From Heterohyrax brucei (lineage: Eukaryota > Chordata > Mammalia > Hyracoidea > Procaviidae): 64,000 nt of DNA. The DNA is taken from assembly GCA_028571685.1 (NCBI GenBank), contig CM053140.1, forward strand, positions 152,381,701 through 152,445,700, written 5' to 3'. Below the pieces are notes generated by a model. That model saw nothing but the letters and a program-made list of their open reading frames with translations. It was not told the origin of the DNA and searched no databases. Position numbers and translations under genes: made by a program. Below are positions 46,624 through 56,582 of this stretch, one piece after another (positions within the stretch are counted from its first letter, which is position 1; the number at the start of each line of letters is the position of its first letter).

Positions 46624-46629
46624 ATCCTA

Positions 46630-46735
46630 TTCCATTGCAGCTGCTCTTGAAAACCCTATGAGGCAATTCTCTGTCTTGCAGGGTCACTATGAGTCATAAT
46701 TGACTCAATAGCAGACAACAATAACAACATCACAA
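46630..46735 (+). mobile_element. SINE 3' half
   Basis: Tail part of an AfroSINE ('ttgcagggtcactatgagtc', then 'gactcaatagcagacaacaa'). The tRNA-like head is missing. The end 'aacaataacaac' is RTE-like. Confidence 0.7.
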
Positions 46736-47089
46736 CTTCATTCAGTGAGACAAGAAATTCATATTAGTGGCATAAATGTTAAAAGATTAATCCAAATCTG
46801 TCATTTTGGTTATATATTATGTGATTCTTAATGCAGAAAACAAAAAAGTTTCAAAAGGTATTTGTACATAAGATTAGTAGCTGTTTACAATTACAACATA
46901 CAAGAAGAAATATAACTAAAATATACAACTTATAAGATTATACAATTCATAAAATTTGAAAGAATATAAAATAAAGATCTAGTCATAACTTTTTAAAAAA
47001 GAAATATGATGATAATTTAGAAAATGATAAAATTTCTTAAGACATTTTTGAGAAGCTGTAAATAATAGGAATACATAACACTGAGAGAC

Positions 47090-48600
47090 AGTATACTAAC
47101 TGTGACTATTCTTCTGTAACTCATGTATAGATTCCATTAAATTCCACTCAAATCTCAACAGATTTTTAATGAAACTTGGTACTAGGCATATAAAATTTAC
47201 ATAGGAGAAAAAAGAGTCTAAAAATTTAGAAGACATCAGGAAAAGAGTATCAGGGAGACTAGTATTCACTATGAGGAAATAGAATTTTCTCTAAAGCTGT
47301 AGCAGTCAAGAGAGTGTAGTATTGATTCAAGTCTGGACAAATTGATCTGTCAATTGAACTATCAACTAATAAAAAAATGAAAAATAGACTTAAAAAGCTT
47401 TATTCCTTTTTTTATTTGTTTGTCTTATGACAGGTAGTCCAGATCAAGTGAGTGAAGCATTATTAAATGGAGATGGAAAACTTTATTTCTCACAAAAGAA
47501 AAATGAAATTGAATTCATTCCCCAGTAAAAAAAAAAATAGCAATTTAAAATGGACTAAGTACCAAAATGTCAGGGGAAAAAAGAAATGTATTTCAAAATG
47601 CTGACTAGAACACATAGGTGTATATATTTTATATTTTGTTTTGGGAGAAAAATTCTTAAGTAATACAGAAACTAGGTAAAATGAATGATTTATAATTGTG
47701 GTGCTATGAAAATTAAGAACCTTAGTTCATATACAAATGCTTCAGAAGTTAAAAAATATAATACAAAAATTGGCAAGAATTCATTTCAAGACTATATCAA
47801 GAATGTCTATAAATCAATAAACAAAACTCAAAAAAATCTAGTGAGGCAAAAAATAGGCAAAATTAGTAACAAAACCTCATAGCAGAAAAATCACAAATGA
47901 CCAATACTTCTTTTTAAAGAAATTTACATCACTAGGAAAATGGAAGGTCACGATAAAATATAGTTTTACACTCATGTGATTAGCAAAGTAAAAAATTCTG
48001 ATATGATATTCTGATGATTCTGAAGCTATGGGTCCATAGAATCACTTATGCTTTGCTAATAGGAATGTAAACATTGCAATCATTTCACAAAACTGCGATG
48101 CATTTCCATGACCTAAGATCAAGTAAATTCACTCCTAGATGTATGTCAAAGAGACTTATATGCATGTGCAATAGTTGATGTGTATAAAAATGTTCATAGG
48201 AGCACTCTTCACAGCAAACTCTAGAAATGACATCCATTCCCAGTGGTGGGAGAACAGAGAAATAAGATGTGAAATGCTGCACAAATAAATTAATTACAGA
48301 GACAAAGAACAATATGAATCTTAGCAATATAACACTATAACAGAAAAGTAACACCCCAAAGTTTCTACGTATCATAATATACTTTTTTTAATTTTAAAAC
48401 AATTAACAGAAAAAGGCATGCATTCTCATACAAAAGCACAATAAACATTTTAGAATTATGTAGATACAATAAAATAGTAAATAAGCTGTCGGCACTTGGC
48501 TTGGCAAGGATATGGTAGAACCTTTTGGTAGTGGGAAACAGGAATAGAGGATGGTGAAGCAAGTGATTGATGTAGACTAGTGTGAAGGGCCTACTGTGTT
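47090..48600 (+). mobile_element. Ancient L1 (L1M-type) ORF2 C-terminal half
   Basis: A strongly decayed plus-strand L1. Successive landmarks of the ORF2 C-terminus are recognisable, such as 'gaactatcaactaataaa', 'tctataaatcaataaac', 'actcctagatgtatgtcaaag', 'aatgttcataggagcactct' and 'acaaagaacaatatgaatct'. It has no long open frame. It is older than the lineage-specific L1s elsewhere here. Confidence 0.65.
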
Positions 48601-49332
48601 CAGTTTATGATTTCATTGTGTTCTTTACATGGTTACAACTAGTTCACTCATTAGCTCACTAATGTACTAGTTAATTATTTGTAATAATGTATCATTTATT
48701 TACTAAATAAAAGTAGAACAGACATTGATAAAAGATGAAACTGTGTAAGAACTATCATTTCAACCTGTACAAACGGACCATTAGGGAAAATAAACAAATG
48801 AAAGGGCCTCTGTTGAAAAACCACTTTTGACTGATGTGTTTCTCTTGGAGTTTTGAATATTGGACTCACTGCCTCATTATAAGATCTAATTAGAACCTAA
48901 CAAGAAGAAAGAAGTCTCTTTGGACTTTGGTCAAGAATTAACTTAAAATAAAAACATGCTTACTTGCATTACTGTGAGTAATAGAAATGAATAAAGCATT
49001 ATGCAAAAGAGTAGGGAGGAAAGGATTAGTTATTTTAAGAGAATAAAAAAGACTTACATTGTTAATAACTGAAGGCAAAAGGGATAAAATTTCGATCAGC
49101 ACAGATGATATTTTGAGATCATATATTGTGTCCAACAGTAGTGCAAATTTATAATCATAAAGAACTATTCAATATGTTTTCTTCCAGCTGTACCATCTAT
49201 GTAGGTGCTTTTGTGAGAAACAGATCAGTAAACCAGTTTACACGTGATGTCTTTCTGTCTGTGTGCACAATGAAAAGTAGAAAATTCCACTAACCCCAGT
49301 TACAAGATTCATCCTAACACTAAATTTTACTA
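48601..49332. other. Intergenic stretch without recognised feature
   Basis: AT-rich sequence with no repeat, gene or RNA recognised by eye. No long open frame. Confidence 0.5.
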
Positions 49333-49495
49333 TACTGGTGTAGTGGGTTTAGCGCTGCATCTGCTAACCAAAAGATTGGCAGCTCAGGTCTGCCAGGTGC
49401 TTCTTGGAAACTCTATGAGGCCATTCTACTCTTATCTATAAGGTTGCTATGAGATGGACCCAACTCGATGGCATGAGTTTGTTTTCAAGTCAAGA
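49333..49495 (+). mobile_element. AfroSINE-type SINE
   Basis: Full-length plus-strand SINE with head 'ggtgtagtgggtttagcgctg' and tail 'aaggttgctatgagatgg', ending in a T-rich run. Confidence 0.8.
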
Positions 49496-49621
49496 TTGGT
49501 GGCAAATGGGTATGTACCAAAAGAGCTTAGGTTTGATCTATCAGTTATTCTGTAAGAGAAAAGACCTAGAGATATGTTCTCCCAAGGATAATAGCCTAGG
49601 AAATCTTGTGGACCAATTTTA

Positions 49622-49680
49622 CTGTGGCTCACGGTGATGCAGTGGTTAAGAGTTAATATCTAACCAGCAATTAGTGAAAG
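49622..49680 (+). mobile_element. SINE 5' head fragment
   Basis: Only the tRNA-like head survives ('cacggtgatgcagtggttaag', then 'ctaaccagca'). The tail is missing. Confidence 0.55.
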
Positions 49681-49843
49681 AACTGAATTTGGTACTTGTA
49701 TTTCACTCTGAAATATACTGCATCCATCACTGTTCTGAACTGTTTTCCAGAATGGATTTAGGTTTATCCAGTTAAATTAATCCACCACTGAAGGATGCAT
49801 CAATTCATTCTATACATATTTATTCTCCACTGTAGTAGATATT

Positions 49844-50012
49844 GGAAACCCTGGCAGAGAAGTGAGTTAAGTGCTACATCTGCTAACTGAAAGGTCAGCA
49901 ATTCAAATCTGCCAGGCACTCCTTGGAAACTCTATGGGACAGTTCTTCTCTAACCTCTAGGGTCGCTGTAAGTTGGATACGACTAGCTGGCAGTGGGTTT
50001 GGTTTGGGGTTA
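49844..50012 (+). mobile_element. AfroSINE-type SINE, array copy 1
   Basis: Full SINE ('gaaaccctggcagagaagtg' to 'cagtgggtttggtttggggt'). It is preceded by TAGTAGATATTG (49833-49844) and followed by the same motif at 50013-50024, a perfect repeat of the target. Confidence 0.88.
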
Positions 50013-50023
50013 TAGTAGATATT

Positions 50024-50199
50024 GGGAACCCTGGAGGCGTAGTGGATTAAGTGCTACATCTGTTAACCAAAAGAGCAGCAGTTCAAATCCACCAGGTGCC
50101 CCTTGGAAACTTATAGCCTATAAAGCTGTTATGAGTCAGACTCAACTTGACAGCAGTGTTTTTTTTTGTTTAGTTTTTTGGGTTGTTTTTTTTTCCTCC
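50024..50199 (+). mobile_element. AfroSINE-type SINE, array copy 2
   Basis: Full SINE ('gggaaccctggaggcgtagtg' to 'gacagcagtg' plus T runs). The left boundary is the repeated TAGTAGATATTG; the right boundary is AGTAGATGCTG (50200-50210). Confidence 0.88.
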
Positions 50200-50209
50200 A
50201 GTAGATGCT

Positions 50210-50378
50210 GGAAACTTTGATACTGCGATGGTTAAATGCTATGACTGCAGACCACAATGTCGGCAGTTCAAATCTACTGGGTGCTCCTTGGCTATTCCAC
50301 AGGGCAGTTCTATCCTATAGGGTCACTATGAGTTGGAACTGACTTGATGGCAATGAATTTTTTTTTCTTTTGCTTATG
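50210..50378 (+). mobile_element. AfroSINE-type SINE, array copy 3
   Basis: Full SINE ('gaaactttgatactgcgatgg' to 'gatggcaatgaatttttt'). The left boundary is AGTAGATGCTG; the right boundary is GGTAGATACCA (50379-50389), a weaker form of the same motif. Confidence 0.85.
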
Positions 50379-50389
50379 GTAGATACCAT

Positions 50390-50717
50390 GACTATTTTCT
50401 GACAACATTCATTCTGCTCCTTCCTGCTGACAGCAGATTTGCAGAGAAAAGCCCACTCTACCTATACTGTAGCTCCCTCCATAGGCAGATCAGTTGAACC
50501 AATGTAATCCAAAATTTCATTCCAGCTTTAAGGCAAAATATTGAGTTCAAATGTGGACATGCCCCTTAATCCGTCTAATTCAGAATATATCCTAAAGCTT
50601 TCTTAGCAATTCATAAATAAAATAATAACAACAAAACACCTAAATGTACTGCTCTTCAGAAATTTAATGATGTTGACCATGTTTCATCAATGAAGTGAAC
50701 CAGGAGGAATTTCGCAT
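50390..50717. other. Intergenic stretch without recognised feature
   Basis: About 330 bp of sequence in which I recognise no gene or repeat. It lies between the SINE array and RTE R4. Confidence 0.5.
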
Positions 50718-51318
50718 GTGTTTTTGTTGTTGTTTAGTGCCATTCGTTTAGTTCCCACTCATAGAGACCCCGTGAACAACAGAATGAAACACCGCCAAGT
50801 GCTACATCATTCTGAACTCGTCACTATGTTTGAATGTGTTGTTGCAGACATGGTATTAAACCATCTCTTTTGGAGTCTTCAGTTTTGCTGACCTTCTACT
50901 TTACCAAGCTTGGTGTCCTGCTTCAGTAACTGTTGTCTCCTGGTAATGTCCAAAGTACATTATATAAAGTGTCAGCATACTTGCTGTTGAGGAGCATTTT
51001 GACTGTATTTCTTAGAATATAGAATTGTTTAGTCTTCTGGGAGCTATGATATATTCAATATTCTTCACCACTGCCGTAATTCAAAGGCATCCGTTCTTCT
51101 TGAGTCTCCTTATTCACTGTCCAGCTTTCACATACATATGAGATTGTTGAAAATAGTATTGTTAAGGTCAGGTGCACCTTAGTCCTTAAAGTGACACTTT
51201 TCTTTTTAAATACTTTAAAGAAGTCTTTCACAATAGATTAGCCCAACACGGTATGTTCAGTTTCTTGACCACAGCTTCCATGGGCATTGATTTTGAATTA
51301 CAGTAAAATGAAATCCTT
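50718..51318 (-). mobile_element. RTE R4, 3' end
   Basis: Minus-strand RTE from its 3' terminus ('tttgttgttgtttagtgcc') inward. It is interrupted at 51318 by L1-H and continues at 53530-53702. The text parallels 29575-30085 and 30604-30780. Confidence 0.85.
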
Positions 51319-51329
51319 TTACCCAACCT

Positions 51330-52526
51330 TAGAACATACTACACTGCCACAGTGATCAAAACAGCCCGGTACTGGTACAAGAACAGACAGATCGATCAAT
51401 GGAACAGAATTGAGACCCCAGAGATGACACCATCTGCCTATGAACAGTTGATATTTGACAAAGGCCCTAAGACATTAAACTGGGGTAAAAACAGTATCTT
51501 CAACAAATGGTGCTGGCAAAATTGGTTATCCATCTGCAATAAACTGAATCAAGATCCATATCTTACACCTTATACAAAAACCAACTCCAACTGGATAAAA
51601 GACCTAAATATCAAACCTAAAACGATAAAGCTCATCCAAGAAAAGGTAGGAACAGCAATGGACGTTTTAATACACAATGAGGACAGACTCTAAAATCTGT
51701 CAAAGAAACCTCAATCAACAGAAGAGAAAGTAGATAAATGGGAACTATTAAGAATCCAACACTTTTGCTCATCCAAAGGCTTTATTAATAGAATTAAAAG
51801 AACATCCACAGAATGGGAAAAAATATTTGGCAACTCTATGTCAGATCAACGCCTGATCTCCATAATCTATAAGATACTACAAAATATCAATAAGAAGAAG
51901 ATAATCCATCCAATTAAGCGATGGGCAAAGGAGATGGACAGACACTTCACTAAAGAGGAGATCCAGGCAGCCAAAAAATACATGCGGACATGTTGACGAT
52001 CTTTAGTTATTAAAGAAATTCAAATCAAGACAACAGTGAGATACCATCTCACCCCAGCAAGATTGGCCATGATCCAGAAAACACAAAACAACAAATGCTG
52101 GAGAGGCTGTGGAGAAAGTGGAACCCTCCTACACTTTTGGCGGGGTTGCAAAATAGTCCAGCCTCTTTGGAAGGCAATCAGGCGCTTCCTGAAAAAAATG
52201 GATATTGATATACCATTTGACCCAGTAATTCCACTACTTGGAATATATCATCCAGATTCAAGGCCTTTCACACCAACGGACACATGCCCCAGAATGTTTC
52301 CGCAGCACAGTCCACGATAGCAAAAACATGGAATCAACCCAGATGCCCAACAATAGAAGAATGGATAGGTAAACTGTGGTACATATACTCAGTGGAGCAC
52401 TACGCAAGGATAAAGAATAACGATGATTCCAGGAAACATCTCCTAACCTGGTTTCAACTGGAAGACATTATGCTGAGTGAAAGTAGTCAGCGACAAAGGG
52501 ACAAATACTGTATGAGACCTCTATGA
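51330..52526 (+). pseudogene. L1-H ORF2 C-terminal part
   Basis: Three open pieces of the ORF2 C-terminus are seen: 51352-51693 ([37 protein letters not shown]), 52036-52320 (the cysteine-bearing segment [20 protein letters not shown]) and 52284-52526, ending YCMRPL then a stop. A TAA at 51691 and other small changes break the frame. The C-terminal Cys-rich motif of ORF2p is visible. RT and endonuclease are absent because of 5' truncation. Confidence 0.8.
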
Positions 52527-52580
52527 TAGGACCTCAAAAACAGACTTGTGTATAGAAGAAAAGATTCTTTGATAGCTGCA

Positions 52581-52614
52581 AGGGAGGGGAGGGAGGGAGA
52601 GGGAGGGGGGAGGG
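52581..52614 (+). other. G-rich quadruplex-like tract in L1 3' UTR
   Basis: Six G runs of three or more in 34 bp. A polypurine G-rich tract at this position of the 3' UTR is a known trait of mammalian L1s. Weaker versions occur at about 29034-29052, 59888-59925 and 63523-63545. Confidence 0.85.
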
Positions 52615-53529
52615 TTTAGTTTAGATATTTACTAGAAATCTAGTTGGGAGAAAGCGGTGATAGCACACATTAGGAACAAGAACAACATTAAGTGGACTTC
52701 AGCATAACTTGAGTAGTCCTTCCATACTAACTCAATACTGCAAGGATAGAGTAGCTGGGGCAGGGGGCGGGGGACCATGGTCTTAGGTGTATTCCAGGCC
52801 AGTTGGCACAACTAGCATTTTGTTAAGAGAGCTCTCTGCACCCCACATTGGTGAGTGGCATCTGGGGTCTTAAAAGCTGCCAAGCTGCCATCCGAGGACA
52901 CAGCAAATGGTCCCAACTCAGCAGGAACGGATGCTCACTGAGGACCAAAATGACACACGGTAAAGACAACCGAGAAGACAGAGAGACCCACAAGAGTGGG
53001 TGCCTACATCGACTTGGGACCGGAAGAAACGGATGGTGCCCGGCCACCACCAGTGATAGCCACGATGGAGCTCACAGAGAGGAGTCTCACTGGCAACACA
53101 AGAATAAAAAGGGGTGCATCATGAGATCTCCACTAAAAGATCTCAATTGATGGTCCAACGGTTTTAGGGTTCCTCTGAGAGCATGGCCCCTGGCCCTGAT
53201 GCTGCCCTTTCCCATAAATTATAACAAATGTCCACTCTTTGGACAGGAATGGATTGGACTTGGCAATGCAAGTGACCACGTATTGGAAGCACTTTGTGGT
53301 TATAAACTTCTACAGGATTTCACCTTGCTCACCTCTGGCTGGAGGTAGGGGAGTGGACGGAGAGGAGGGGAAAGGAGGTTGTTGGGAGGATGAGACATGT
53401 ATGGAGCAGAGAGGAATAGTGTGCAGTCACCGGACAGGGAGAGCCGTGAAATCTGCATATAGATGGGCATGTAAATTTATACGTGAATGTACATTTTCAC
53501 TCAGTTATGTTAAATAAAAAAAAATAAAA

Positions 53530-53702
53530 AAAATGAAATCCTTGACAACTTCTATCTTTTCTTTGTTCATCACGATGTTGCTTATTGGTCCAGTTGTGAA
53601 GATTTTTGTTTCATTTTGGTTAGGTACAATCCATATTGAAAGCTATAGTCTTCGATCTTTATCAGTAAGTGCTTCAAGATTTCTTTGCTTTCCGCAAGCA
53701 CA
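53530..53702 (-). mobile_element. RTE R4 continued
   Basis: Begins with the second copy of the L1-H target duplication and continues RTE R4 ('gttgcttattggtccagttg'). It stops at about 53702. The rest of the element is absent. Confidence 0.8.
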
Positions 53703-54287
53703 CAGAGATGGACATGGCTGAATGAATCAAAAACAGACTGTGATCTTGCTTGAAGTAAGTACACACTAGTTCTGAACATCAAATACATGATCTAATAAAT
53801 GTCTTACTTTAAAAATAATTTAAACTGGCAATTCTGTAACTTGCAACTCAATCTAGTAAAATTTTTCTATATGACAGACATTTTAATAAATATAGGAAAT
53901 AGATGAGTGAAAAAGGCTCATCCCTCTCCTGTGGAAACCTAACAATTATTTGCAGATGTGATTTGCCCTTTACATTTTGATTCAACTTTTGTTGTCTAGG
54001 GATCAGAGAATAGGATTTATCACCAGTGCCAAATAATCATCATGATAATTAAAACTTCATTTATTGGTAGTAGATGATTTTCTTTTTGTACTTTGTACTT
54101 CATATGAACCCCTAAAAGATGGCAAGCAGACTATATTCTTTAAAAATTTAAAATTTCTAGTCCAACAGTGAAGAGATTTTCTTAGCAGCAGTCTTGATTT
54201 TTTTAAAAATATTTAGTCAATATTCAAAAATATATTAGGAAATATAGTAACATATTAGGAAAACAATAAAAAAATTTCCCAATTTCA
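53703..54287. other. Intergenic stretch without recognised feature
   Basis: AT-rich sequence with no gene, RNA or repeat recognised by eye. Confidence 0.5.
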
Positions 54288-54573
54288 GCCACCACACCCC
54301 AGGGCTACTATAACAAAGTACGTCTCAACTACATGGCTTATAATAACAGTAATGTATTCTCTCATAGTTCTAGAGGCTACAAGTCTGAAATTAAGGGTTT
54401 GCCAAGGTAATATTCCCTCTGAAATCTGTAGGAGAAGACCCTTTTCCTGGGTTTCTATTTTCTGGTGTTCACTGGTAATCTTTGTTTTTTCTCAGGTTAT
54501 AGATGTATCAGTCCAGTCTCTGCCTCTTCATCTGCTGTCTTTTCCTCTGTGTCCACATATATCTTTTCTCTCT
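54288..54573 (-). mobile_element. MLT1-type LTR, part 1
   Basis: Minus-strand MLT1-like LTR text ('agggctactataacaaagtac', 'agttctagaggctacaagtc', 'cagtccagtctctgcctctt'). It is interrupted by a second LTR and resumes for a short distance after 55002 ('tataaggacacaactcat'). It is an old solo copy with no coding part. Confidence 0.75.
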
Positions 54574-55002
54574 TGTCTTAGTTATATAGTGCTGCCATAA
54601 TCAAAATACCACAAACAAGTGGCTTTAATGAGCATAAATTTATTTTTTCCTCAGTGAGGGGTGTAGAATTCTGAAATCAGGATGCTGGCTTTGGGGAAAG
54701 GAACTCTCCATCTGCTCTGGAGTAGGGTTTCTGTATCTTTTCAGCTTCCATTAATAAGTTATTTGACATTCACATGGTATGTATCTTCCTCTCTGCTTGT
54801 GCTTGCTTTCTTGTTTGCTTTATTTGCTCTTCTACGTCTCCAAAAAGGTTGACTTCAAATGCACCCTACAGTAATACTGTACCACTATCATAATATATAT
54901 ATGTATACACACACACACACATCAAATGGGGTTATAACCGCAAACAATAGGTGTTAGGGTTTACAACATGCATTTTGAGGGGATACAAGTCAATCTATAA
55001 CA
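54574..55002 (-). mobile_element. ERVL-MaLR-like LTR nested in MLT1
   Basis: On the plus strand it starts TGTCTTAGTTATATAG and ends 'tcaatctataaca', the complement arrangement seen at 46061-46623. It contains a TA/CA microsatellite. It splits the MLT1 LTR. I could not see a clear 5-bp duplication. Confidence 0.75.
54890..54921. repeat. (TA)n/(CA)n microsatellite
   Basis: A short mixed TA then CA repeat in the LTR. Confidence 0.85.
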
Positions 55003-55046
55003 TTTTATATAAGGACACAACTCATAATGAATTAAGAACTACCTTA
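55003..55046 (-). mobile_element. MLT1-type LTR, part 2
   Basis: A short continuation of the MLT1 LTR after the nested LTR. Confidence 0.55.
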
Positions 55047-55257
55047 TGAGTGGCACAAATTATTAAGTACTAGGCTCCCAACTGAAGTGTTGGTTATTCC
55101 AATACCTATAAGAAGTGCCTCAAGGGAAAAGCTTACTTATTTGCTTCCAAAAGATTACAAACACTGAAAGTACTGTGGAGCATAGTTCTCTACAATGGTT
55201 GGTGCTACTATGAGTTGGAATCAGCTCAATGACAGCTGGTTAAATTTTTTGTTTATG
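55047..55257 (+). mobile_element. Composite SINE (longer afrotherian type)
   Basis: A SINE with the extended middle ('ttgcttccaaaagattac', 'gtggagcatagttctc') and tail 'gctactatgagttggaatc' followed by 'gacagctggttaaatttttt'. It is fairly diverged. Confidence 0.7.
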
Positions 55258-56276
55258 CCAGTATTGCTTCATACTAACAACAATCAAAGCAATTACAACA
55301 ACGTGTGCAGCTGACAGATGCTTTGATTGTGAGACCATTGGTCAAAAGTTTATGTAAAAGGTACTTAGCTTCTCAAACAGTAAAACAGAGCTATATTCTG
55401 CAAGAATTTTTGAAACGATTGGAGTATAGAACTGTGTTTCATGAGTAAATGGAGTAAATTCTGTAAAGCAAATTTAATACAGTACATACACAAATATATC
55501 CACATTGTGGCAAAGTAGAATTTATTCCATGGATGAAAGTTTATTTCAGTGTGAAAATAATAATAATAATAATTAGGGAGGAAAAAGCATATAATGATTG
55601 TGCAGAAATAAAAATGTCCTGGGTATAACCTTCTAAGCCTATTTGTATATCATGAATATTGTATTTGAGGCCATTTATCTTGGTAATTGCTCTGATATGA
55701 AAAGATAACAAAACTGACTGCCAAAGGTTTATAGCTTAGAGTAGATCCCTAGGTTAAATTCCAAGCATGAGAAAGACTCAGGAGGTTATCTCCCTAGGTA
55801 TTTAAGAAATAGAGCCCAGAAATTGGAGATATCTGTAGTTCATAAATGCTGGAGAAGCACATAGGTGTCTGAGTGGCTGGGAAACTTTATTTACATAGCA
55901 AAGGGCTATTGCAAAGACAAGAAGACCATTACAAAAGAGGAGTGTGATATCAGACTTATTCTTTATTGCAATCAGAGAGAAATATCATTTGTCTTCTCTA
56001 TTGCTTATGAGTTGCCAACTCTGATCACACTGCGCAGTCTAAGATGAGGGCAAGTGAGGATTAATGTATTCCTTATTTACTGTGAAATATTTAATTAGAT
56101 ATCTGTCTCTGACCCAGAACACCTCTTATGAATGTTCAAGATAAAATTTGGAAATTGGATTATTAAAAATTCAACAATCATTTTAAATGCAGATAAAGTC
56201 ATAGGATTCATTTTAACAATTTTTTGTAATAAAAATGTATAGCCAAATACAAAAGGGAATATTATTTCTTCCATTT
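55258..56276. other. Intergenic stretch, one AAT microsatellite
   Basis: About 1 kb with no gene or transposon recognised by eye. A short (AAT)n repeat lies at 55556-55573. Confidence 0.5.
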
Positions 56277-56487
56277 GTTTTTTAACTTTGATTAAGTGAA
56301 AATGTACAATCCAAGACAATTTGCCATATAAAATCCCAAGTACTTGTCTCTCTGAAACTGTATCTGCTCTCCTTACCCCATGACAGAACACTTTTCTGCT
56401 CATTACTTCCAATATCCACTCAACTATTGCATCCCCTCCTCTCCATTCTCTCCTTTACCTTCTAAAAAGAAGCCAATAGGACAGCCT

Positions 56488-56558
<71 letters not shown>

Positions 56559-56582
56559 TAAACCATAAAGGACACATGGATT
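56277..56582 (-). mobile_element. L1 3' UTR fragment
   Basis: Minus-strand L1 3' terminus ('gattaagtgaaaatgtacaa' after a T run) of the same type as 20310-20560, including 'aaagaagccaataggacagcc'. A long TA microsatellite has grown inside it. Confidence 0.75.
56496..56557. repeat. (TA)31 microsatellite
   Basis: A pure alternating TA tract of about 62 bp preceded by four TG units. It is the longest simple repeat in the window. Confidence 0.97.

Larger units (their letters stand above)
51319..53529 (+). mobile_element. L1-H, 5'-truncated L1 with perfect 14-bp TSD
   Basis: About 2.2 kb: the ORF2 C-terminal third, a full 3' UTR and an A-rich tail. It is flanked by AAAATGAAATCCTT at 51305-51318 and 53530-53543. 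It is among the better-preserved L1s here. The 3' UTR carries a strong G-rich tract at 52581-52614. The insertion splits RTE R4. Confidence 0.93.

Noticed and set aside
49844..50378. tRNA-like heads as possible tRNA genes
   Set aside because: They have A/B-box-like words but belong to SINEs: they are followed by SINE bodies and T-rich tails and occur in many copies, without a full cloverleaf.
56380..56568. Frame with an alternating Ile-Tyr tail
   Set aside because: Its tail is simply the translation of the TA microsatellite.
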